A DNA stretch of 42,550 bases, taken from the NCBI GenBank assembly GCA_949288735.1, contig CASELE010000013.1, positions 1 through 42,550 on the forward strand, written 5' to 3'. The position numbers and the translations under genes are program-made. Positions 25,685-32,336 of the stretch are shown in pieces (within the stretch, counting starts at the first letter, position 1; the number at the start of each line of letters is the position of its first letter). Under the pieces are notes generated by a model that saw nothing but the letters and a program-made list of their open reading frames with translations, had not been told where the DNA came from and searched no databases. The stretch comes from an uncultured Alistipes sp. GTDB lineage: Bacteria > Bacteroidota > Bacteroidia > Bacteroidales > Rikenellaceae.

Positions 25685-26605
25685 TCAGCGGTGCAGGAAA
25701 CGCTCGCAGTCCAGGGCGGCGATGCAGCCCGAACCCGCGGCGGTGATGGCTTGGCGGTAGTGGGGGTCCTTCACGTCGCCGGCGGCGAAGACGCCCTCGA
25801 CCGAAGTCTTCGAGGTGCCGCCCTCCACCTTGATATACCCTTCGGCGTCGAGCTCGAGCTGGCCGGCGAAGAGTTCGGTGTTGGGATGGTGTCCGATGGC
25901 GAGGAAGAAGCCCGAGATGTCGATGCGGGTCTCCGTGCCGTCGTTGTGGCGCAGCAGGGCCCCCGTCACGCCGCTCTCGTCGCCCAGCACCTCGACCGTG
26001 TTGTGCTCGAAGAGCACCTGGATGTTCGGCGTGTTGAATACGCGTTCCTGCATCGCCTTCGAGGCGCGCAGGAAGGGCTTGCGGACGATCATGTAGACCT
26101 GACGGCAGAGCGTGGCGAGGTAGGTGGCCTCCTCGCAGGCCGTGTCGCCGCCGCCTACGACGGCCACGTCCTTCTTGCGGTAGAAGAAACCGTCGCACGT
26201 GGCGCAGGCGCTCACGCCCTGGCCGCGGAACTTCTGCTCGGAGGGGAGTCCCAGGTACTTGGCCGTCGCTCCCGTGGCGACGATGACGCTCTCGGCCTCG
26301 AGCTCCTTCTCGCCGTCGACGACCACGTGGAACGGACGCTTCGAAAGGTCGATCTTCGTGATGTTGCCCGAACGGATGTCGGCGCCGAAGCGCTCGGCCT
26401 GGCGGCGGATGTCGGCCATCATCTGATTGCCGTCGACCCCTTCGGGGTAGCCCGGGAAGTTCTCGATTTCGGTGGTCGTGGTGAGCTGGCCGCCCGGCTC
26501 GATGCCTTCGTAGAGGACCGGCGAGAGGTTGGCGCGCGAGGTGTAGATGGCGGCGGTGAAGCCCGCGGGGCCGCTGCCGATGATGAGTACTTTTACGTGT
26601 TCCAT
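25685..26605 (-). CDS. trxB: Thioredoxin-disulfide reductase
   Basis: This 306-residue low-molecular-weight flavoenzyme passes electrons from NADPH through FAD to thioredoxin. The FAD site is VLIIGSGPAGFTAAIY (GSGPAG at 10-15), the redox-active CATC lies at Cys134 and Cys137 followed by DG, the NADPH motif is VAVVGGGDTACEEA, and the C-terminal FAD block is GVFAAGDVKDPHYRQ. The length is exactly typical. It begins 13 bases after the WG-repeat pseudokinase stop with no TAnnTTTG box between, so it is probably transcribed with that cassette. Confidence 0.97.
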   Translation of the reverse strand: MEHVKVLIIGSGPAGFTAAIYTSRANLSPVLYEGIEPGGQLTTTTEIENFPGYPEGVDGNQMMADIRRQAERFGADIRSGNITKIDLSKRPFHVVVDGEKELEAESVIVATGATAKYLGLPSEQKFRGQGVSACATCDGFFYRKKDVAVVGGGDTACEEATYLATLCRQVYMIVRKPFLRASKAMQERVFNTPNIQVLFEHNTVEVLGDESGVTGALLRHNDGTETRIDISGFFLAIGHHPNTELFAGQLELDAEGYIKVEGGTSKTSVEGVFAAGDVKDPHYRQAITAAGSGCIAALDCERFLHR

Positions 26606-26618
26606 GGTTTTCGTTGTT

Positions 26619-27641
26619 TTATTGGGTTTTGTCTGTTTCCGTGTTTTTCGTCTTCCGTGCGGGGCTATTCGTCGGGAGGTCCGGGAGCCGGTCCCAGCAG
26701 GCGCCCCTCGTAGTCGTGAGACTCCACGCGCCGCCGTCGCGCACGTAGACGACGTTCCTTCCGGGGCTGTAGGTCACGATTTCGAAGCGGGGCGGCAGGA
26801 TGTGGCGTCCCTGCTTGTCGATGAGCCCCATGCCCTCGGCCGTCTGCACCGCGGCACGCCCCTCGTGGAAGTCGCCGGCCCAGAGGTATCGGGCCGGAAT
26901 GACCGTCCGGTTGGAGGTGTCGACGAAGCCGAACCCCTCGGCGTCGGCCACGCAGACGAGCTGCTCGAAGGGGTGTCCTACCCAGAGGTGGCCTGTCAGC
27001 GGATCGTCCGGCGTGCCTCGCTCCGCGCGGATGTCGCCGGGGGCCGTCGCCTCCTGCTCCGGCGCCTTCGAGCCGATGCACCGGTGCAGCGCTTCGAAGG
27101 CCGCATCGTCGGCCCCGCTCCCGATCCGCATGTCGTGCCAGCGCACCGGAACGAGCCGCCCGTCGTGCCAGCGCAGATTCTCCTCCTTGAGGTTGCCGTG
27201 CGCGATGCCGAGCCGTCGCAGCTCACCGCGCAGGGCATCGAGCGCTCCGTCGAGCCGGTCGCGGGCGACGCAGCCGAGCGCCTCGGCGAACGGGACGCCC
27301 GGCAGCTGCTGCAGCACGATGTCCGAACCGTGCTCCGTGCCGGCCGAATCCCCGTAGCGCAGCGCTCCGCGCAGCAGCCGGTACTCCGCGAGCCAGGGCG
27401 AGCGGAGGCTCCGCAGCCTTGCCGCGGCCCGTTCGGCCGACGGGAGGGCGGCCGGCACCAGGGGCATGCAGAGCAGCCAGCGCCGCTGCTGCCATACGAC
27501 CTCGGATTCGGCGAAGCGCGACGTGCGGCCGAGCCTCGGGCAGCCCGACGCATCGGTCGCGGGGGCGAGTCCGGACAGTGCGGCGAGACGGTCGGCCGGG
27601 GCGAGCAGCGCCTTCAGGAGGTCGTAGATGGTCGGATGCAT
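26619..27641 (-). CDS. WG-repeat pseudokinase
   Basis: The 340-residue protein combines a degenerate kinase-like N-terminal region with C-terminal WG repeats. The kinase catalytic loop is recognisable as HGNLKEEN at 148-155, where the catalytic Asp is replaced by Asn150. The metal-binding DFG/DFD position reads RWH at 167-169, so phosphotransfer is unlikely. WG-type repeats follow around 225-310 (GFGFVDTSNRTVIPARYL, MGLIDKQGRHILPPRFEIV). It begins two bases after the VWA gene stop, and its architecture matches that of the intact kinase at 30291-31451, so it may be a divergent paralogue. I infer a binding or regulatory partner of that kinase or of the VWA protein. Confidence 0.72.
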   Translation of the reverse strand: MHPTIYDLLKALLAPADRLAALSGLAPATDASGCPRLGRTSRFAESEVVWQQRRWLLCMPLVPAALPSAERAAARLRSLRSPWLAEYRLLRGALRYGDSAGTEHGSDIVLQQLPGVPFAEALGCVARDRLDGALDALRGELRRLGIAHGNLKEENLRWHDGRLVPVRWHDMRIGSGADDAAFEALHRCIGSKAPEQEATAPGDIRAERGTPDDPLTGHLWVGHPFEQLVCVADAEGFGFVDTSNRTVIPARYLWAGDFHEGRAAVQTAEGMGLIDKQGRHILPPRFEIVTYSPGRNVVYVRDGGAWSLTTTRGACWDRLPDLPTNSPARKTKNTETDKTQ

Positions 27642-27643
27642 GG

Positions 27644-28495
27644 CTATTCCGTTCTGATGCTGATCGATCCGATATTGAGTATGGCCACGAGCTCCTGCAG
27701 CGAGGCGTTGTAGCTCATGCCGCGGTAGGGCGCCGTGCCGCCGCGCAGCGCGCGGATGGCCGGCTCGAAGAGGGCGGGCATCTCGCTCGAGCAGTCGTAG
27801 AGCAGCGTGGCGTAGCGGTTGCCGCAGTCGCGTTCGTCGGCCGTGGGAAAGAGCAGGGGCCGCTCCCGGTCGTCCGAGGCGAGGTGTATGTTCACGAGCA
27901 GCACCGCACCGTCGTCGGTATGCAGTGCGCGGATCTGCGTGCAGACCTCCTGCAGCTCCTCGTCGGTGCAGTCCGAAGCCTCGCCGTCGGTGATGTTGAA
28001 GACCACCGGAGGGAAGCTTCCGGCGTGGTCCGGCCTCGCGATCCATCCGGCCACCAGATCGCGCACCTCGAGCAGCGCCTCGTACATGGGGGTCTCGCCC
28101 CGGGCGCAGGGTTCGATCCACTGCGGTACGGGCACCTCGTCGAGCAGGGCGGCCGTGCCGTCGGGCAGCCGGTATTCCCTGCGTTCGGCCGTCCGGGGCC
28201 GGGCGAACGAGGCCACTTCGGTGATCGGGCGGAAGCCCGGTCCGTCGCCGAGCAGGGGCCGTGTGCCCTCTGCGCCGTAGCCGACGAGGGCTATGTCGTA
28301 GTAGTCGCGTATGCCGTCGGTGCGGCGGGCCCGCTCCACCAGTTCGAAGAGCAGCCGGTCTGCCACCCTCGCCACCGCCTCGGCCTTGGAGGTCTCGCGC
28401 CCCTCGAAACGGATCCGCTCGGCCATCGACCCCGATGAGTCGATGGCCAGCACGAAGGCCGTCCGGTGGCTGCGAGTGATGCTCTGTGTGTACAT
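27644..28495 (-). CDS. VWA-domain protein, TerY-like
   Basis: The 283-residue protein is essentially one von Willebrand factor A domain. The metal-ion-dependent adhesion site is complete: DSSGS at 19-23, the Thr in GETPMYEALLEV, and the Asp in VVFNITDGEASDCTDEEL. The closest architecture I know is TerY of tellurium-resistance and phosphorylation gene clusters, whose VWA proteins occur beside Ser/Thr kinases and phosphatases. There is no signal peptide, so it is cytosolic. Its gene is separated from DUF4954 upstream and the pseudokinase downstream by two bases each. This spacing and the nearby kinase point to a joint function, but no biochemical role can be read from sequence. Confidence 0.82.
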   Translation of the reverse strand: MYTQSITRSHRTAFVLAIDSSGSMAERIRFEGRETSKAEAVARVADRLLFELVERARRTDGIRDYYDIALVGYGAEGTRPLLGDGPGFRPITEVASFARPRTAERREYRLPDGTAALLDEVPVPQWIEPCARGETPMYEALLEVRDLVAGWIARPDHAGSFPPVVFNITDGEASDCTDEELQEVCTQIRALHTDDGAVLLVNIHLASDDRERPLLFPTADERDCGNRYATLLYDCSSEMPALFEPAIRALRGGTAPYRGMSYNASLQELVAILNIGSISIRTE

Positions 28496-28497
28496 GG

Positions 28498-30228
28498 TTA
28501 TGCGAGGCCTCTTACGGCGGCGAAGTCCGCCCGGATTTCCGCTTCGTCGCGGCTGTCGATGCCGTAGCCGACGCTCATGGCTGGAGCGCGGTCGCGGTCG
28601 CGGTCGGCCTCGGCCGTGCGACGCATGGCCCGCAGGGCCTCCTCGCCTGCGGCGATTGCGTCGTCCACCTCGCCTTGCGTGGGGACATGTCCCAGAAGGG
28701 CCGCGAGCAGACTCTCGGCATAGCTGTGGGCGTAGTCGTCGTATAGGGCTTCGAAGGCTCGCAGCCGGGCGTCGAACTCCGCGAGCGTGGCGACCTCTCC
28801 GGTCTCTACGCCGGTCAGCAGCTCTTCGACGGTGCGCCGCGTCACATACTGCCCGGCCAGGTCGAGCCAGTCGCCCGAGCCGTCGCAGCCGGATACCGAC
28901 GAACCGCGGGCGAGCATCTGTCCCATCGAGGCGACGACGGCCTTGTTGTAGAGCCCTATGCCCCGGCGCAGCAGGGCCGCCCCGATATGCACGCGGCCGC
29001 TGACGTAGCTTTCGGCCCCGGGGTCGGCGTCGCTCAGGGCATGGAGCACGTTGAGCGCGCGCACGAAGCCGGCGCAGAGGTAGGGGTTGTGTTCGGCATA
29101 GTCGACCACGTCGCGCCGCACGTGCCTCCGGTCGCGGGCGGGCCACTTCTCGGCGTCGCGCACCGAACCGTAGCTCGTGAGGTTGGCACCGGGCATGAGC
29201 GTGGAGCGTCCGTCGCGTTCGACGAGATACGAGAAGGGAAAGTCGCGCGTGTCGTGGTGCGAGCCGTGGCGGCCGAGCACTACCGTGAAGGGAGCTTCGG
29301 CGGCGGGAGCCATGACGTAGGCGTCGCTGCCGAACTTGCAGCCGCGCAGGTGTATGGCCTGGTGTACGGGCCCGCTCTTGAAGAGATGGTTGCTCTGGTT
29401 CGAGCCGCTGCCCGCATTGAAGAACGAGAAGTAGCCGGCAATCAGGAGCGTCGACTTGTGGTGCGAGACGGTGCAGGGGCCGGCGAAGAGCGAGACCGCC
29501 TCGCCGTTCTCGCAGTGGCTGCCGGCGAAGAAGAGCGAGTCGACGGCCGTGAAGCCGTTGGCCAGCGTGCAGCACTCGCCGACGAAGCACCGCTCGAGCA
29601 CGGCACCGCCGTCGATACGCGCATCCTCCGCGGCGATGAAGTGCGAGGCCTTTACGTCGACGCCGACCGTGACGCCGTCGCAGAGGGTCCCCTCCTCGAG
29701 CAGCGAGGCCCCCTCGATCCGCACGCGGTCGCCGATGCGCATCTCGCGCAGGAAGCGGCACCCCGCGATGCGGCAGTCGCGGCCTACCGTGCCCATCGTC
29801 GAGCGCCGGGCCTCGGCTTCGGCACGGATCATGCGCTCGAGGGCCGCGACGCATCGCGGACGGTGGCGGTAGAAGACCGCCACGTAGGCCGCCTGGGCCG
29901 AAAGGGAGTCGCAGAGGGGTATGGTGCGGCCGCCGCATTCGTTCACGGCGGCGACGCCCGTGCCGTTGCCGAAGGTGCTTTCGCGGCGGCATTCGAGAGC
30001 CGTGACCTGCTCGACGAGCGAACACTCGCCGATGCGGTAGTTGCGCACGTGGGCCTCGATCAGGCGTGCGCCCGAGGCTATTTCGACGCGGCCGCCGAGA
30101 TGGCTGCGCAACAGCTGCGACGGACGGAAGTCGTCCGATACGGTCACCAGCGACCACTCTTCGGCCGTGGAGCCGAGGCGTTCGACCTCGGCGATTTCGG
30201 CGGGTGTCAGGTTCCTGAAACGTGTCAT
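28498..30228 (-). CDS. DUF4954 protein (left-handed beta-helix type)
   Basis: The 576-residue protein matches the DUF4954 family known mainly from Bacteroidota. The central part shows hexapeptide-like repeats typical of a left-handed beta helix (GRDCRIAGCRFLREMRIGD, RIDGGAVLERCFVGECCTL), and the block HHKSTLLIAGYFSFFNAGSG is strongly conserved-looking. The N-terminus MTRFRNLTPAEIAEVERLG is the family start. Some relatives are thought to act on nucleotide sugars, but the reaction is unknown. There is no signal peptide. It is the first gene of a three-gene unit with the VWA and pseudokinase genes, read from a promoter inside the 3' end of the upstream kinase gene. Confidence 0.8.
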   Translation of the reverse strand: MTRFRNLTPAEIAEVERLGSTAEEWSLVTVSDDFRPSQLLRSHLGGRVEIASGARLIEAHVRNYRIGECSLVEQVTALECRRESTFGNGTGVAAVNECGGRTIPLCDSLSAQAAYVAVFYRHRPRCVAALERMIRAEAEARRSTMGTVGRDCRIAGCRFLREMRIGDRVRIEGASLLEEGTLCDGVTVGVDVKASHFIAAEDARIDGGAVLERCFVGECCTLANGFTAVDSLFFAGSHCENGEAVSLFAGPCTVSHHKSTLLIAGYFSFFNAGSGSNQSNHLFKSGPVHQAIHLRGCKFGSDAYVMAPAAEAPFTVVLGRHGSHHDTRDFPFSYLVERDGRSTLMPGANLTSYGSVRDAEKWPARDRRHVRRDVVDYAEHNPYLCAGFVRALNVLHALSDADPGAESYVSGRVHIGAALLRRGIGLYNKAVVASMGQMLARGSSVSGCDGSGDWLDLAGQYVTRRTVEELLTGVETGEVATLAEFDARLRAFEALYDDYAHSYAESLLAALLGHVPTQGEVDDAIAAGEEALRAMRRTAEADRDRDRAPAMSVGYGIDSRDEAEIRADFAAVRGLA

Positions 30229-30271
30229 CTGCGGTCCGGAGTAACCCGCGCGGCGGCGGGGTATACAAGTG

Positions 30272-30302
30272 CAAATATAGTGATTCGTGTTCAATATTCC
30301 AA
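30272..30302 (-). promoter_or_regulatory. Promoter of the DUF4954-VWA-pseudokinase operon
   Basis: On the minus strand TTG (30300-30302), 20 bases, TATATTTG (30272-30279). It overlaps the last codons of the upstream WG-repeat kinase. The leader is about 40 bases. Confidence 0.72.
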
Positions 30303-31451
30303 TTCGACGACCCCGCCTTCGCGGTCGAGCGCAAGGTGTTGTCCGCCGCGCCGCGCCTCGGCCCGGCCTCCGCGGAAGGGCTTCACGGCGTCGAATCCCG
30401 GACAGCGGAGTTCGGTGCGTCCCGCAGGGTCGATGAAGTGCCACGTGGCGCCCAGCCGCACGGCGGCCAGTCCCTCGCTGAAATCGAAGCCGCAGTCGTA
30501 GAGCGGCGGGATAACCGTATGGCCCGTCGCCGGGTCGCGGAACCCCCATAGCCCCTCCTCGACGAAGAGCTCCGGAGGAGGCTCCGGAGCGGGTGCGGGC
30601 GCTCCGCCCGAACGCTCGGCGGCCGCGCGGGCGAACAGGAGATCCACGCCCCGCAGGGCGTGGGTCGGGGCGAGCAGCAGCCGTGCGATGCGGTATTCGG
30701 CGGCCATCCCTTCGCGTTCGAAGAGGGCGAGAATCTCCCCGAGGGCCGCATCGCGGGGCAGCCGACGCGGGTCGATGAGCAGCGTGTCGTCCGTCCCGTA
30801 GCGCGTGCGCAGGGCGGGGTCGAGGGCCAGGGCGTGGAGCGCCGTGGCAATCAGTGCGGCGGGAAAGTCGTCGAGCCTGGCGTCGAAGTGGTCGCGTGTG
30901 CGGGATGGGTGCTGGAAGGCGGCCGTGCCCAGCTCGGCGCTCCGCTGTCCGGCGAAGGCCGGCAGATAGAGGGCGTCGAAGTCGATAGGGCGGATTTCGC
31001 CGTCGGGACCGACGATGAGGTTCTCGGGCTTCAGGTCGCCGTGGGCCCATTCGTCGGCCGTCATGCGCGCTGCGAGGCGGTCGAAGGCGGCGGCCAGCCG
31101 TGCGAACTCCGCCCGGTCGGCTCGGGCGATGCGGTCGTGGAGCGTCTCGCCTTCGCGCCAGAGGTCGAGCACCACGTCGGTCCACTCGCCCGACGAGCCG
31201 TTGCGGTAGACATAGAGCTCGCGCCGCAGCAGCCGGTCGCCGTAGATGGCCTCGAGCCGGGGCGGGCGGCGCGTGTAGCAGCGCAGTGCGCAGGCCTTGC
31301 CGTCCAGCGCTATTTTGAAGACCACGGCGCTGTTGCCCGCCCGATAGAAGGGGCCTCCGCCGGCATCGCGGCAGAGCTCCAGCTCGCCCAGCGTACGGGT
31401 GAGCCCTCGCGAATTGGTGACGGAAAAGAGATATTGGCAGAGCGATATCAT
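30291..31451 (-). CDS. Protein kinase with C-terminal WG repeats
   Basis: The 386-residue protein has a Ser/Thr-kinase-like domain with catalytic loop HGDLKPEN (137-144) and metal-binding DFD (157-159), both intact. The beta-3 lysine position reads ACALRCY, so an Arg may stand where Lys is usual. A WG-repeat region follows near residues 310-370 (GLWGFRDPATGHTVIPPLYD, FSEGLAAVRLGATWHFID). Neither signal peptide nor membrane segment is seen. The start ATG at 31451 is chosen for MISLCQYLFSVT; longer frames run antisense into slyD. The slyD terminator lies only 22-50 bases upstream and no promoter box is seen, so expression may rely on readthrough or on a promoter inside slyD. Its architecture matches the downstream pseudokinase. 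Confidence 0.82.
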   Translation of the reverse strand: MISLCQYLFSVTNSRGLTRTLGELELCRDAGGGPFYRAGNSAVVFKIALDGKACALRCYTRRPPRLEAIYGDRLLRRELYVYRNGSSGEWTDVVLDLWREGETLHDRIARADRAEFARLAAAFDRLAARMTADEWAHGDLKPENLIVGPDGEIRPIDFDALYLPAFAGQRSAELGTAAFQHPSRTRDHFDARLDDFPAALIATALHALALDPALRTRYGTDDTLLIDPRRLPRDAALGEILALFEREGMAAEYRIARLLLAPTHALRGVDLLFARAAAERSGGAPAPAPEPPPELFVEEGLWGFRDPATGHTVIPPLYDCGFDFSEGLAAVRLGATWHFIDPAGRTELRCPGFDAVKPFRGGRAEARRGGQHLALDREGGVVELEY

Positions 31452-31472
31452 CGCCACGGGAGGTGTCGGCAG

Positions 31473-31501
31473 AAAACGAGCGGGGCCCTCGGGCCCCGCT
31501 C
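31473..31501 (-). terminator. Terminator after slyD
   Basis: An 11-bp stem (31478-31488 with 31491-31501) with a two-base loop is followed on the minus strand by GTTTTC. It stands between slyD and the WG-repeat kinase gene. Confidence 0.75.
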
Positions 31502-31530
31502 CGGGTCGGTGCCGGACGGCATCGGCCGTA

Positions 31531-32079
31531 TCAGTGACAGTGACAGCCTCCGTCGTGCTCGCCGCAGCCGCTGCCGCAGCCGCCGCAGTCATCGTCGCAG
31601 CCGCCGCAGTGGCAGCCTCCCTGCAGATCTTCGGGGGTCACGTCGCGGACCGTGACAACCTCCACGTCGAAGTGGAGGGTCTTGCCTGCCATGGGGTGGT
31701 TGAAGTCCATCTTCACGTGGTCGTCGCCCACCTCCTTGACCGTACCCATCATGCGATTGCCCTGACTGTCGCTCATGGGTACCTGCGAGCCGACGAAGAG
31801 GATGTCTTCGGCCAGCTTGCCGTCGACCATGAATATGTTTTTGGGCAGATCGACGACGGCGTCGGCGACGAATTCGCCGTATCCGTCCTTCGGCTCGAGC
31901 GTGAACGAGACGCGCTCGCCAGGCTCCCTGCCGAGAATCGCCTCCTCGAATTTGGGCAGCAGCATGCCGGTTCCGAAGATGAATTCGAGCGGCTGGCCCG
32001 GGCGGGAACGGTCTGCGATCTCTCCGTCTACGGTGAGCGTGTAGTCCACGCCGACCATCTTGTTCTGTTCTACTTTCAT
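31531..32079 (-). CDS. slyD: SlyD-like FKBP peptidyl-prolyl isomerase
   Basis: The 182-residue protein has the SlyD order: a split FKBP domain (MVGVDYTLTVDGEIADRS, PLEFIFGTGMLLPKFEEAI, FNHPMAGKTLHFDVEVV) with an inserted IF chaperone domain at about 70-125, and a Cys/His-rich tail (GGCHCGGCDDDCGGCGSGC...). It isomerises X-Pro bonds and chaperones folding. In E. coli the metal-rich tail binds nickel and feeds hydrogenase assembly; here the tail is strikingly rich in Cys and Gly. It is cytosolic and monocistronic, with its own promoter and terminator. Confidence 0.93.
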   Translation of the reverse strand: MKVEQNKMVGVDYTLTVDGEIADRSRPGQPLEFIFGTGMLLPKFEEAILGREPGERVSFTLEPKDGYGEFVADAVVDLPKNIFMVDGKLAEDILFVGSQVPMSDSQGNRMMGTVKEVGDDHVKMDFNHPMAGKTLHFDVEVVTVRDVTPEDLQGGCHCGGCDDDCGGCGSGCGEHDGGCHCH

Positions 32080-32116
32080 TGCGAACGTGTTGTAGGTATT
32101 AGTGCAATCGTTGCGG

Positions 32117-32147
32117 CAAAGGTAGGATTTTCCGCCGTATTTTGCAA
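32117..32147 (-). promoter_or_regulatory. slyD promoter
   Basis: On the minus strand TTG (32145-32147), 20 bases, TACCTTTG (32117-32124), with a 37-base leader before the ATG. Confidence 0.8.
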
Positions 32148-32280
32148 TCCGCCCTCTCTTTTCCGGCCTGCCTGCGTTCCGCCGCGGCGGACTCCGCATC
32201 CGAAGAGTGCCGTCCGGCCTCTTCTGCTTCCCGGTCGGGCCGGCGGAACCGTCGCCCGGGAGTCGACACGCGCCTGACGA

Positions 32281-32310
32281 CAGGGAGGAGCCCCGCGGGG
32301 CTCCTCCCTG
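32281..32310 (-). terminator. Perfect 30-base palindrome after gcvP
   Basis: A 15+15 base perfect inverted repeat (CAGGGAGGAGCCCCG and its complement) lies 26 bases beyond the gcvP stop. No T run follows on the minus strand, so it is a terminator-like hairpin of uncertain efficiency. The 200 bases between it and slyD hold only the slyD promoter. Confidence 0.55.
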
Positions 32311-32336
32311 TCGATGCATGCGGCTGGTCGGACCGG

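Noticed and set aside
31540..31640. Short tandem repeat locus at the slyD 3' end
   Set aside because: The GCAGCC-like repetition results from Cys/Gly codons in the metal-binding tail.
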